A stretch of 64,000 nt of DNA, taken from Paroedura picta. Lineage: Eukaryota; Chordata; Lepidosauria; Squamata; Gekkonidae. Positions 42,720 to 53,227 of this stretch are shown here, piece after piece. Location of the stretch: positions 13,185,501 to 13,249,500 of the forward strand of contig NC_135379.1 in NCBI RefSeq assembly GCF_049243985.1. The letters are read 5' to 3'. The number at the start of each line of letters is the position of its first letter. Positions within the stretch are counted from its first letter, which is position 1. A program made the position numbers and the translations under genes. Under the pieces are notes generated by a model. That model made no database searches. It was not told where the DNA came from and saw only the letters and a program-made list of their open reading frames with translations.

Positions 42720-43240
42720 TCCCCTCAGGAAGAAAACCACAATGGGAAAATGATTCCTTTTGCCTAAGTAACAAAATACAAGAGGGTGAAGCTCCCCTTT
42801 GTCAGGATGTACTCCTGCCGTGCTGGTGTCGTCTTTGTGGCCTGCTTGCCAGCTCTGCTTTTAATACTTGATTGGGATTGCTTCACAAAATCGAAACTGC
42901 CCAGAATTTGTTCTCAAAATTGTGCTGGTTTGTGTCCATCCCTAGTCCCAGACATAAATCAGCACATAATAAATACAAGGGTCAACAGGCTGGAAGAAGT
43001 TCTCACAGATCCTAGCCTTGACACTCTGCTGCACCAGCTCCCAAAATGGTATTCCAAGATTCCAAGCCAGTAAACCGAGACTGGAACTCCAAGTTTTAGA
43101 CCAAAACACATAGAAGGTAACAATCTGGGTAGATCAGAAAGCTCAAGCCAACTGGGTTCTACCAGAGCATGGTGAACCAAGCAAACAGAGACCTAAACCA
43201 ATGTGTATGAAGGAACGTATTCAGTTCTTCCCTGTACATA
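42720..43240. other. unassigned DNA, no gene recognised
   Basis: An open frame around 42786-43073 has no recognised domain, initiation context or splice support. Confidence 0.4.
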
Positions 43241-43250
43241 TACTCTAGGG

Positions 43251-43386
43251 CAGGGATAGTCAACCTGTGGTCCTCCAGATGTCCATGGACTACAATTCCC
43301 AGGAGCCCCTGCCAGCGTTTGCTGGCAGGGGCTCATGGGAATTGTAGTCCATGAACATCTGGAGGACCACAGGCTGACTACCCCTG
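43251..43386. mobile_element. palindromic hAT miniature element, copy 13
   Basis: cagggatagtcaacctg ... ctgactacccctg. Exact 8-bp duplication ctctaggg at 43243-43250 and 43387-43394, the same target octamer as copy 1. Confidence 0.93.
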
Positions 43387-43508
43387 CTCTAGGGGGTTCC
43401 CTATCTGTATCCATGGAGGCAATCATGCAAAATCTGTTCCACAAGAAAAAGTGGGGAGGGGGAGACACTAGAACACCTGGCCAGTAAAAGCCAGAGAACT
43501 CAAGGCCT

Positions 43509-43600
43509 ATTCATTCATTCATTCATTCATTCATTCATTCATTCATTCATTCATTCATTCATTCATTCATTCATTCATTCATTCATTCATTCATTCATTC
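43509..43600 (+). repeat. (ATTC)n microsatellite
   Basis: Twenty-three uninterrupted ATTC units. It abuts the LINE2-type end at 43601, so it probably grew from that element's A/T-rich tail. Confidence 0.97.
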
Positions 43601-43695
43601 TATTGCCCTCCCCGAAGGCTCAGGGCAGTTTACATCAAACAGGAACAATACCAATAACTCAGTTTATAATAATGCAATAATAAATATAACATTAT
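43601..43695 (-). repeat. LINE2-type 3' end
   Basis: 'attgccctccccgaaggctcagggcagtttaca' followed by an A-rich tail is the reverse complement of the L2-like terminus (tgtaaaccgccctgagccttcgg...). Confidence 0.7.
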
Positions 43696-43699
43696 GAAC

Positions 43700-44805
43700 A
43701 AAAGAACAATGGGGAGAACAATAAATCAGTGCTTACTGATGGCCCAGTGGGGTGGGTGAGTCTGTAGTGATGGTTGTAGGAGGGAGGCTGAGGGGGGCCA
43801 ATTGGGTGCAGTGGTACTGGTCAACCTCAACCAAGTGTTCGAGTCCCATCAGGGCCTGCCTGATCTCCTCTGGGAGCTCGTTCCACTCAGTTGTGTGAAC
43901 TGACACTTAAAAAGTCGCACTTCCCTCTCAAAATGCAGGCAACACCCCCTGCCATGCAAGGAGGAAGAATCTCCTAACATGTCTGAACACAAGCGTGTGT
44001 GCTAGAAATAATTACAGGTATAATTAAAGGCTCGGGTGAAATAGGGCCTGCAAAACTGGCTTGGAACTTTTGTGTGTCAGTCCTAGGCTTCCGATAAAAT
44101 ACACCGTTCTCGTAGGTAGGTTCATTCTTCCGCACACACCTCCGAGGCCATGGTTAGAAGCCACAGCTAACGGCCCTTTCTCTGTCTTTGTGAGATGAAT
44201 GCCGCTTTTTGAAAATAAAACACACCCCTGGCCCGAATTTGAGACAGGAAGAAAATTAACACTGGATCAAAAGCCAAGAATCTACTTTACTCCGTCCTTT
44301 GAAAGCAAACCACCCGGGCTCAGCAAAACCAAGGTCTATAAATAACCACCCTATGAAAGCCACTCAACAAGAGGCATAATTTTACCCACCCTTGAAGGGC
44401 AGGCGTCTCTTGGGGGAAAAGCGGGGCACCAAGGCTGTAATGCTATATCACCAGGGAAAGAAGCAACAGATAGCAAATACAGCTGGAAACGCAAGGGGGG
44501 GGGGGTTAGGAAGGGCTGCGTGGATTGTAATTACCAGCTCTGGAACTGGGCCAGCACGTCAAGGCTAATACCCTTCTACTTGTGAAAATGACATGGTGGA
44601 GAAGAGCCAGTCTCCACTAACATAAACCTACACAGATACAATTCCTTTGGGTCTTTGAGCAGCGCATTCCTAATAAGGGCAGGGCTCAGAGAGAATTAAT
44701 GACCCATTGGAACCCCCGTCCTAAATCTCAGCCCAAAGCTTCCGGTGACCTTTTGCGCCACCTAGTGCTTGACGGGTCATTTTGGGGGCCCAGAAGCACA
44801 TCCAG
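43700..44805. other. unassigned DNA, no gene recognised
   Basis: No gene recognised. The first part (43730-43900, 'ggcccagtggggtgggtgag...cctgcctgatctcctctggg') may continue the LINE2 copy in the minus sense. G-run near 44496-44505. Confidence 0.4.
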
Positions 44806-44807
44806 TT

Positions 44808-45335
44808 TACAGGATCATCGGCTTGGAAGGAGCCATACAGGGCATCTAGTCCAACCCTGTGCTGAGTGCAGGAGATTGGAATATGCAAGATCTGTAGTGT
44901 GCACGGTTTAGAAACATATGAAGAATGACCTGCAGGGAGCACTGGAGGAGATGTGTATTTAGCATTGTTCTCTTAGGAACTTCTTGACATTTTTTCAAAT
45001 AACATCCCCCAGCAGTCTGGTCAGCTGGTGGGAGACTTCCTGCTCCTCTGAGCACACTGCCTCCCTGTGGCCTCCAGAATGAACAAGTTGAATGAATGCA
45101 GAACAGATAGTTAGTTCTGACTACCTCTCTCCTCTCTTGTTTCTATATTAAGTAATTCCTCTTCTAAGTAAAACTATTTTATTCTTTTAAGCAGCTTGGT
45201 GCTGCACCTTCTTGCATATTTTAACTCTGTCAACACAGGATCAGCCTAAAGCATCACGTGTTCATCCAGCCACGGCCTGAAGACTGCCACCGAGGGGGAG
45301 CTAACTGTCTCCTTAGGCACCATCGCAATCCCACT
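44808..45335 (-). repeat. CR1 3' end, interrupted by about 360 bp
   Basis: 44808-44873 (ggatcatcggcttggaagg...ctgagtgcagga) and 45232-45335 (caacacaggatcagcctaaagc...ctccttaggca) are adjacent parts of the CR1 3' UTR. They overlap in a short 'caggа'-type duplication. The intervening 44874-45231 is unidentified; it may be a solo LTR fossil or another insertion. Confidence 0.65.
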
Positions 45336-45465
45336 CCATAATCAGGCAGGGGGAAGAGAGGAAGCATGGTGGTGCCCAGACAAGGGTGGCAATCTTGGAA
45401 TGGGTGATGATGTCACTTCCTGTTTTTACCAGAAGTGACATCAGCATACCAGTGACAAACTAATT

Positions 45466-45610
45466 CATGGAATCATAGAATCATAGAGTTGGAAGGGGCC
45501 ATACAGGCCATCTAGTCCAACCCCCTGCTCAACGCAGGATCAGCCCAAAGCATCCTAAAGCATCCAAGAAAAGTGTGTATCCAACCTTTGCTTGAAGACT
45601 GCCAGTGATT
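45466..45610 (-). repeat. CR1 LINE 3' end
   Basis: 'tcatggaatcatagaatcatagagttggaaggggcc...tttgcttgaagactgccagtg', almost identical to the intact CR1 3' end. Short truncated copy. Confidence 0.92.
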
Positions 45611-45929
45611 GATCAGGCTCTGGTCCCAGGTCCTTCTGGGGGTTGCTAGCTGAAGCCTCAAGGTAATAATGAGCACTTTAAATTGGGCCCAGAAGCAATG
45701 CAGTCAGTCCAATTAAGACAAGAGGGAATTGGCAGATGTCTCCCTCAGACGTCTCTTCCACGGATTTCCTGTATTTCCCTCACCTCGCAACTGAGTGGTG
45801 GAAACCCAATACGAAGGATTTCTCAGCTTTAGACATGAAAGTCACACCTCTGGACTATCCAGATTAATCAGCGGAGCAGAACTGTGTAAATTAGAACTGT
45901 CTCTCACTCCACTTCTAAGATAGATTCAA

Positions 45930-46045
45930 GTGGATACAGTTCTGGTCTGAAGTAGCTTATACCTTGAATTAAAAAGTGCAAAGCTTGAATAAAACTCTGT
46001 GGGTCTTCAAGGTGCCACTGGACTTAGACTTTGTCCTGTTTCTAA
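45930..46045 (+). repeat. Penelope-type short repeat
   Basis: 'ggtctgaagtagcttataccttgaattaaaaagtgcaaagcttgaataaaactctgtgggtcttcaaggtgccactggacttag'. The hammerhead-like core is lost here, but the trailer is clear. Confidence 0.55.
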
Positions 46046-46219
46046 GAGCTCTGCCATGTAAAATGTCTACCAACAGCTGAAACACGTGAAAATAAAAACA
46101 ATCTCCTGCCAGGTCTCCTACCGACTTCCTAGGAGGTCAAATGATCTAGGCTTCTCAAGGGTTTGTGGTGGTTGCAGTTTTACAACAGAGTCAAGAGAAG
46201 CCAGAAATGGGAATCATAG

Positions 46220-46365
46220 AATTTGCAACCTCCGGATGGGGCCTTGGGATCTCCAGGTAACAGAAATCAGTTCCTCTGGATAACTTGGCTGATTTGTTGG
46301 GCCGACTCTATAACATTAGACCATCTCCAGGTATTCCCAGATCCAAAGCTGGCAACCCTGTCCTA
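46220..46365 (-). repeat. 'ggttgccaac' interspersed repeat
   Basis: 'ttgcaacctccggatggggccttgggatctccaggtaacagaaatcagttcctctgg...accatctccaggtattcccagatccaaagctggcaaccc'. Both ends are ggttgc/ggcaacc-type inverted words, consistent with a non-autonomous DNA element. A second fragment lies at about 46510-46640. Confidence 0.6.
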
Positions 46366-46644
46366 CCTCTGTTCTTCTCAGCCTCCACTTATACATCTCC
46401 AGGAATGTCCTAACCTGCAGTTGGCAATTCTGAAGGTTTCTAGGAATGTGCTCAGAGTACATATTTCCTAGAGAGGTAACCAAGAGAAACACCAACTTTA
46501 ACACGATGGTACCTAGGTTGCCAGCCTCTAGTAGGGCCTAGAAATCTCCCAGCGTTACAACTGATTACCAGATGACAGAGAGTTCCTGAAAAAGCATTCC
46601 TGAAAAACCTTCCCTATCTGGAGCCCTAGGGTTCCAGATAATGC

Positions 46645-47175
46645 GAAATAACGACAGCTGGAAACAATAACAATAATTGCACCAGGAATCTCAAAGAAAA
46701 GCCGCATGAAACTAAAGTGAAAATTTCGAACTCGGTGATATCCTCCACAGAACTGAGGCCAATTCAGAGAATCGTGTTACTTACATAATTATTACAATGA
46801 GCACACAAGGGCCAGTTTGTTTGAAGCCAGCAGTTCGTGTCATAAAGCTTTGTGAGAGAGACGCAACACCCCCTTCTCAATCGATCATGATTACTAGATG
46901 ACCTTGAGGCAATCATTCTTGGGCTAACCCGCCTCACAGGGTTGTTGTGAGAATAAAATGGAAGAGGGGTGATCGACGTACACTACTCTGAGCTCCTTGG
47001 AAGAAAGGGTAAGATAAAAATGGATGACTGATTAATCTCATACCAGTGTGCTGGGGCACAACTATTACGAAAGAATTCCCCTTGCCAGGATTCTGGTGTG
47101 CGTTCCAAATGAGAGGCAATCCCTGTGTCAAAAGCACTTCCCAATAGGAAATGTGGAATGAGCTAAAAGTGGACT
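46645..47175. other. unassigned DNA, no gene recognised
   Basis: Left flank of the L1-type retroposon; nothing else recognised. Confidence 0.35.
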
Positions 47176-47197
47176 TCTTCTTCGCCATGTAACTTTT

Positions 47198-48947
47198 TTT
47201 TTTTTTTTTATATAATAATTTTATTGTTTATTATTATATAAAGCATTTACAGAGAAGTTGTATTGAGAAAGCGACCAGTTGATATGGTTTGCCATCTCTT
47301 TTAACATAGATATTTAGTTCTCATCACATATTATTCCTAGTCTAGAAGTTTTTACCACATTTTTTAGCCAAGTGATTATTAATACATATGAGATCTGTTA
47401 TAGGAGTACATTCTGTTATTATCTTAAATGATATTAGGTCAGTCTCCTTCATAAGTTGGCACTGACCCACGAATTACTACTGTTGTCTTGTTAATGCCTA
47501 TAAAATATAGTTTGTCATCCTCTTTTGGCATACATATTGACATACATATTCAATTCCCAGCGCATATTAATCCTGATCTAGGGGTTATTACCATCTTTCT
47601 TAACAAAGTAGTTGTTGTTACATAGGAAGGTATAATCTATTATAAGGATATATTCTATTATTGTCTTAAGTGATATAAAGTCAGTTCCCTTCATATATTA
47701 GACCTGTCCTAAAGGTTGCTACTGCTTTTTTTTTTTCTCACAAGAAGCCAGGAGAATACTCCATTGTTCAGCTCATCTTTCAGGTGGTCGCAGAAAATGA
47801 AATTGTATTTTTTTCCATAGTAGAGTGTTTCTGATTGTCCTTCTGTCAGGGCCAGAGAAGTCTCTTGCTTGATTCTTGCTTGTAGTCGCCTTTGGGGGGG
47901 CTCTGAGTCCTTTGTCAATCTGGATCTCTTCCTCTGATCGCACAGAAATTTCTCCTGATAGCTTCCTAGTTGTTGTCGCTTTTGAGTAGACTCTTTTTAT
48001 TTTGCTGATCCAAGTCATTTCCTGCTCTGAATAGACTTCCAGGTTTTTGGTACTTTCCTTCCATGAATCTGTTTTCCCGGGTTCTTTAAAGATACTTTGG
48101 GTTTTTACATCTCTGGCACTCTCTCCCTCCTGAAGTTTCACTTGATTTACTGTTAGCTGAGCTGCGTCATCAGCTGGTCTCTCCGGATCTTGGGCTCCAT
48201 CCAAAAACTCCCCCTTAGTCCCACGAATTTCATTTTCCAGCTTATTGACTGCTTTCAGTATCTCTGAGTTTCCTTTGCATAACAAATGGAAGAGCTGTGT
48301 CTTTGTTAATTCTTCCATAGTTCTAGGCAGTCACAAACTATAAACAGAAAGTCTCGTGAGGTCTCGCGGGAGCACGAGCGATCCCAAATTATCAGTTTGT
48401 CGATCTCCGTATCAAGTCAAATTCTCCCACTGAACGTTCACCCATAAATCTTCAAAGCACTCTCTTTGTTTGGTTAATGGGTGTAATTAGCTGGGAGTCT
48501 CTCACTCGGGGAAAGAAGGAATTCGCTTGTAAATTGGTTGAGGGGGGCGAGGGAAGAGCTTGTGAGAGGAGAGAGAGAAAAGCCAGAAAGCTTTCAATTC
48601 TTACTGTTGTGGGTTCCAGCTTCTGTCAGCTTCTGCTCCTATCGATCTGGTAAATGATGGTCTGGGAAGAATGTGAGGTCGGCTGGTCGTTTCAAGCTTG
48701 TAGAGTTGTTTGCGACAAAGACGCCATCTTGACCTTGAGCTCAAGCCGCTATTAATCCAAGGAGGTCTTGCTTCTCCCTACGGATCTGTAGGACCCTCAG
48801 GTCACCGTTCCCGGTTCCTGGGGCGACCGGTGAGCAGATTTGCGTATCTGTTCAGGTCAGCCAGGTGCATAAGCCCCTGACCCTCGGCATGGCTTAAGAG
48901 CTGAACTAAAGTCCAGCTTTCTTATGGCGCCATCTTGAGGTCTCCTC
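47198..48947 (-). mobile_element. L1-type retroposon without ORF2 (half-LINE)
   Basis: Exact 18-bp target duplication cttcgccatgtaactttt at 47180-47197 and 48948-48965. On the minus strand the 5' end is 'gaggagacctcaagatggcg', like the YY1-binding start of mammalian L1 (ggaggagccaagatggc); a second 'gtcaagatggcgtc' lies near 48722-48735. About 0.6 kb of GC-moderate leader precedes one ORF (48318-47773). An A-run follows (47727-47738), then about 0.5 kb of AT-rich DNA built from two diverged copies of an about 200-bp unit (47270-47465 and 47500-47705), then a terminal poly(A). No endonuclease or reverse transcriptase. The complete 5' end, tail and clean duplication indicate L1-type target-primed insertion, fairly recent. 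Confidence 0.85.
47773..48318 (-). CDS. ORF1-like protein of the half-LINE
   Basis: 181 codons starting MEELTKTQLFHLLCKGNSEI. Residues 1-32 look helical (NSEILKAVNKLENEIRG), as in the start of an ORF1-type coiled coil. The rest is polar and lysine/glutamate-rich. I see no RRM or CTD signature of L1 ORF1p. Near the end, the alternative frame (…KQETSLALTEGQSETLYYGKKYNFIFCDHLKDELN…) looks more protein-like than the annotated one, which suggests a frameshift near 47900. Length is about half of a typical L1 ORF1p. ORF1 origin is inference from position, between an L1-like 5' leader and a 3' UTR. Confidence 0.5.
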   Translation of the reverse strand: MEELTKTQLFHLLCKGNSEILKAVNKLENEIRGTKGEFLDGAQDPERPADDAAQLTVNQVKLQEGESARDVKTQSIFKEPGKTDSWKESTKNLEVYSEQEMTWISKIKRVYSKATTTRKLSGEISVRSEEEIQIDKGLRAPPKATTSKNQARDFSGPDRRTIRNTLLWKKIQFHFLRPPER

Positions 48948-48969
48948 CTTCGCCATGTAACTTTTGAAG

Positions 48970-49608
48970 CACGCCTCACCCGAGCCTAAGGCTGAACATT
49001 TTTTAAAGAACAGCACAAAACCTTGTTTCATGTTTGGAAAGCAGGATTAAGCTTTTAGCACCAATTCTGTTTCCCGTCTGATTTTCATCTGGGTAGTAGC
49101 CGAGTTATTTTAGAGCTGTAACCTGCTCCAAGCCCTAGGGAAGGGCGTGCTGGAAATGGAACAACATAAATATATAAATTACCCTCTCCACGTACCTAAA
49201 GAGGAATATTGATAGAACTCTGTGAGCCTCATTCCTCAAACAGCAAGTGAAGGCAGACTGTGCAAGGCTGTGTGCTTTGTTATCTTCGGTGGAAACTGGC
49301 CATATTTTTAGCTATCCCAGAACCCATGAAATGCATTCGTGCAAACGAAATTCCTATGCCAACATCTCAGTTCAGATGCAACATAAAACTATATTTGAAT
49401 CAAATGAACCACAGTTAACTAGTTGTCCAAACTTGTACTACCATGCCAATTGCAGCTAATTCAAGTGCCTAAAACCAGAATATAAAGCCAGATGGTTTGT
49501 TAATCACAATCTGGTTTCTTTATTTCTTGTGTTATTTATATTTTGCATTATGTACAAATGTGCGTAATCCTGGTTTGGCTCCTGCCAATGCTCTGCACCC
49601 AAGCTGCC
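48970..49608. other. unassigned DNA, no gene recognised
   Basis: Nothing recognised. Confidence 0.35.
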
Positions 49609-49611
49609 AGT

Positions 49612-49680
49612 TTAGTGTAGCCAGTTTGGTGTAGTGGTTAGGAGTGTAGACTTCTAGCTGAGGGTCAGCTCCTCGCATTT
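49612..49680 (+). repeat. tRNA-derived SINE head fragment
   Basis: 'agccagtttggtgtagtggttaggagtgtagacttctagctg' is only the 5' head of the tRNA/L2-tail SINE. Confidence 0.7.
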
Positions 49681-49682
49681 CT

Positions 49683-50085
49683 TTGGGAAATCTTCCTCTG
49701 AAACTGAATGCCCTAGCGCCATTTTTCCAGGGACAACACTTTTTGTGTCCAGTTACATCTTGGAAATGATTCATTGTTTTTCTTCCTTGTGCAGGGGCCA
49801 AGCTACACTTCCCCGTATCATTCCAGTTTTAGGATATGTGCTGCCGAATCAGGCACAAAAAATATGAAACACTTCATGCATTTGTGTGTCATCCTTGCAC
49901 AGGGGCCGGAAATGAATCACCTTTTCTTGATGGAGGGAGTGTGTGGATGAGATCTCCACCACTGTCCCCTTCTTGCTGCAGCCCCCGGGGATCCCCTGGA
50001 AAGCCACTCCTGAGGGCAACAAAGCCCATGAGTGGAGTGCGACAACAATCAAAGCGTAGGAATCAGTAGAAACGGCCTCCCCCTC
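49683..50085. other. unassigned DNA, no gene recognised
   Basis: Nothing recognised. Confidence 0.35.
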
Positions 50086-50088
50086 TGG

Positions 50089-50370
50089 GAGAACCAGTTT
50101 GGTGTAGTGGTTAGGAGTGCGGACTTCTGATCTGGCATTCTGGGTTCGATTCTGCACTCCCCCACATGCAGCCAGCTGGGTGACCTTGGGCTCGCCACGG
50201 CACTGATAAAGCTGTTCTGACCGAGCAGTGATATCAGGGCTCTCTCAACCTTGCCTCTCTCACAGGGTGTCTGTTGTGGGGAGAGGAAAGGGAAGGCGAA
50301 TGGAATCCGCTTTGAGCCTCTTTCGGGTAGGGAAAAGCGGCATATAAGAACCAACTCTTCTTCTTCAACA
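50089..50370 (+). repeat. tRNA-derived SINE with L2-like tail, nearly full
   Basis: Plus strand: 'gagaaccagtttggtgtagtggttaggagtgcggac' (A box), 'gggttcgattctgc' (B box), 'ccagctgggtgaccttggg', 'ctcacagggtgtctgttgtg', 'ccgctttgagcctctttcgggtagggaaaagcggcatataagaacc' and a cttcttctt end. The best reference copy in the window for this family. Confidence 0.92.
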
Positions 50371-50374
50371 TGCT

Positions 50375-51355
50375 TGCATAGATTGAGCAGCCATCCGTGC
50401 AGAAATGGGGGGGGGGGGCTCCTGCTGATTCCACATATGTGCTGCAGCTCACTCTTCTCCTGGCCCCATAAAATGGCTTTTCGAAGGGAGCCACATTGTG
50501 AAGGAGGCTGTATGGTAAACTTCTCTGGGACACCCAGCTGGCCAAGGCAGAGGCAGGACGCTGTGCTAAATGGGCCATAGCTCTGCATGACAACGCTTAC
50601 AATTCTTATTTGCTCTGGACAGATTTCTGGAATAGTTCAGCCAGTGAGACTGGGGGCTCTTTGAAACGGCCGTTCCCCAAGCGGGCATTCCTGGTGGCTC
50701 CCCTCTTCCACGGCAGGCTGTTGTGCGGTTGAGAAGTTAAGCCAGAGGCACCTGCGACATCTGGGTTGCTCGTAAGCCTTTTTGTGCACAGCCTTTTGCA
50801 ATGGTAGGTAAAGGCCAAATGGCTTCAGGATGCTCTGGGGGACAAAGGGTGATCCGCAGATGGCAATTTCCCCAGCTGCGAGCCAGCCGGAGAGGAAGTG
50901 TGGCTGGGGGACTGGATGACTCAGACAATGCTGGCCAAACAATTGGAGGAACTCTCAAAAGGAAGTGACTAAAATAGCCAGGCAGGCAGGTCCCCTGCTT
51001 GGGGCTAACGGAGGGACAGAGAAAAGGCCTGGGGCTGAACGGGATAGGGGAAGGCAAAGTTTGAACACGGGTTTGAGCAGGACTTGGAGGGGATTCCAGG
51101 ACTGTCAAGAGTCCAGTGTGAGAAAGGACTCTGTGCTGGTGTTATTCTCCTGTATTTTGCGTGGCTTCGGAGTATTTTAATGAGATGGGATCGTTCCAGG
51201 CTGGCATACATTTCCATAAATGGCCTTATTCAAGACGCAGGAACAATATTTACACGAGCCGTTAGTGGAAGTTTCAGCAGGAGTGGGGCTGAAGCAAACT
51301 TGGTCCAGCGGTCCTCCCATTATAATGGGCACAAGGGGCACCGTCCCCACTGCAA
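50375..51355. other. unassigned DNA, no gene recognised
   Basis: No repeat family or supported exon. A G-run lies at about 50408-50418. Confidence 0.4.
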
Positions 51356-51360
51356 TCAAG

Positions 51361-51472
51361 GGCCTAGTCTGCACACATAGGATAATGCACTTTCAATGTG
51401 CTTTGGCAGAACAGGAAAATCTACTTCTAAAGTGCATTGAAAGTGCATTATCTATTGTGTGCAGACTAGGCC
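51361..51472. mobile_element. 112-bp palindromic GGCC-ended miniature element
   Basis: Ends ggcctagtctgcacac / gtgtgcagactaggcc are perfect inverted repeats; self-complementarity continues to the 'aaagtgcattgaaagtgcat' arms. 3-bp duplication aag at 51358-51360 and 51473-51475. Possibly the miniature form of a Harbinger-type element. Confidence 0.85.
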
Positions 51473-52044
51473 AAGGTGTCCTTTTCAAGGTGAAAAAACG
51501 TCCTCTTTGGTTAGCCAGGCTCTTTTCCGATCGAATTCAGAACCTTGGGTGTGCCGAAAGACTGCTCTACTTTCAGCGGAGAACACATTTGCCAAGCACG
51601 GTGTCTTTTTATCTTCTGCTTCAAAGCCGCCCGGTCTGCAAGCCTTCGCTGGGTTTATCTTAACACAGGCGCTGCAATAAACAGGACTTCCAGCAAAGAC
51701 AAACCGGGGGCCCTGCCTGTTCCTTTGTTTTACAGGAGATGCATAATATACTTCTTCCCTCCAGCTAGACTTTAAACATGTTCCTTGCCATCGCCCCCCC
51801 CGCCCCCATTTTTGCGCAAAGGTTTCCTCTATATAAAAAGCACATATATACATCGTTAGCTTTGATCTTCTCGCGGGCAAACAGCACTTGAATTCGGTCC
51901 AGGCCTCTGTATAAGCTAAACGTTATCATATGCTAGGCACTATTTCCTGTGAACTGTATGGAAACGGAATGTGCGTGTCGATCTGAACTATAATGTACAC
52001 CCTAAAAAAGAAACTTTGAGCGAGCCCCGGCTTAATCGCAAAGT

Positions 52045-52165
52045 CAGAACTAGCTAGGGTGGCCAGCTCTGGGTTTGGAAATACCTGGGGAATTTGTGGG
52101 TGGGGCCAGGAGTGGGAGGGATTTGGGGCAGGGAGGGGCCTCAGTGGAGTCTAATGAACGTGGAT
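52045..52165 (+). repeat. 'ggttgccaac' interspersed repeat fragment
   Basis: 'agggtggccagctctgggtttggaaatacctgggg...gtggggccaggagtggg...ggggcctcagtggagtct' is the plus-sense start of the family, as at 56.67 kb. Confidence 0.6.
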
Positions 52166-52195
52166 ATGAAACATACATTGTAAAACATACATTAA

Positions 52196-52255
52196 TTAGC
52201 AGCCATGAGGGTTTTTAAATGCCTTTAAAAACTGACTTTCCCTCATGGCTGCTAA
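52196..52255. mobile_element. 60-bp palindrome flanked by TTAA
   Basis: 16-bp arms ttagcagccatgaggg (52196-52211) and ccctcatggctgctaa (52240-52255) are exact inverses. TTAA lies on both sides (52192-52195 and 52256-52259). Inside is a second small palindrome, gtttttaaa...tttaaaaac. This fits an extremely short piggyBac/Kolobok-type miniature element, unless the TTAA flanks are chance. Confidence 0.6.
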
Positions 52256-52329
52256 TTAATTCAGAGGCTGGGCATAAGAGCATGCCAAACTGTCTTTTCA
52301 GATTTCATATGAGCACACACCATGACTTG

Positions 52330-52459
52330 GGCCCATTCCGCACACATAGGATAATGCACTTTCAATGTGCTTTGACAGCCGGATTTTCCTGTGCAGAACA
52401 GGAAAATCTACTTCTAAAGTGCATTGAAAGTGCAATATCTATTGTGTGCAGAATAGGTC
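52330..52459. mobile_element. second copy of the GGCC-ended miniature element
   Basis: 'ggcccattccgcacacatagg' to 'ttgtgtgcagaataggtc'. It shares the 'ataatgcactttcaatgtgcttt' and 'caggaaaatctacttctaaagtgcattgaaagtgc' arms with 51361-51472. It has an extra 'agccggattttcctgtg' segment that extends the palindrome. Flanks do not match, so probably older. Confidence 0.82.
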
Positions 52460-52464
52460 AGAAG

Positions 52465-53104
52465 GGATGAAGGCACGGGAAACGAATGTGGCTGAAATCC
52501 TTGCATGAGCTCTCTGGGTCCCCGTTGTAGCTTCAGAGAGTAAGACTATAGCCTTTTGGTGGCAATGGGACAAGCGGAATAAATACAGTGGCCGATCTGC
52601 AACAGCTAAGTTTTTCTGATTCTTGATAATCCCTCAGCAGTTTGGTTATGTTTAGCTAACAGGAAAACTAGAGAGGCTTATGGGGGGGGGGAAGCATTTA
52701 AAAAGAGCCACATTGTGTGAAAACCTTAAAAAAAATTAAAAACCTATCATGATGCTCAAGGCACATTTAGAAGCCAATCCTACCAATGTGTAACAAGATT
52801 TCAGCACATTGGGTTCCCTCCCAGGAAGCAGTTCTTCCTTTGTTCATTCCTTTTGCCCGGGACCGAATCAAAACCTAGGTTTCCTGTCTCATGACCACCA
52901 CTGATTTCTCCATGCCTACTGCCCCTCCGCATATCACACCACATCCGGTCGCACCTGCTACCATCATTCACCTGCTGATGCCGTTTGCTATCGGAAATCA
53001 CTCCGCTTCCCAATATATAGGAGGGATGGATCCACATTCTTAGCTGTATCTGAGGAAGTGAGCTTGAGAAAGCACAAACTTGAACTTGCTTGATCTAATC
53101 CTAG
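52465..53104. other. unassigned DNA, no gene recognised
   Basis: Nothing recognised. Confidence 0.35.
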
Positions 53105-53107
53105 CAA

Positions 53108-53225
53108 GCTGTTTTCATTTATTTTTATTTATTTCTTAAACTTTTATACCACCGTTCCCTTAGGCTCACAGCGGTTTACAAGATAAAAATTGCAATAAAA
53201 CCCATAGTTAAAACCATTAATACCA
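53108..53225 (-). repeat. LINE2-type 3' end
   Basis: 'tttatttatttcttaaacttttataccaccgttcccttaggctcacagcggtttaca' followed by an A-rich tail. Reverse complement of an L2-like terminus. Confidence 0.65.
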
Positions 53226-53227
53226 AT

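Noticed and set aside
44874-45231. Definite solo LTR
   Set aside because: The TG...CA ends and an exact short duplication could not be established, so only a possibility is recorded.
47773-48318. Independent host gene of 181 codons
   Set aside because: It lies wholly inside a retroposon with a target duplication and poly(A) tail, so it belongs to that element.
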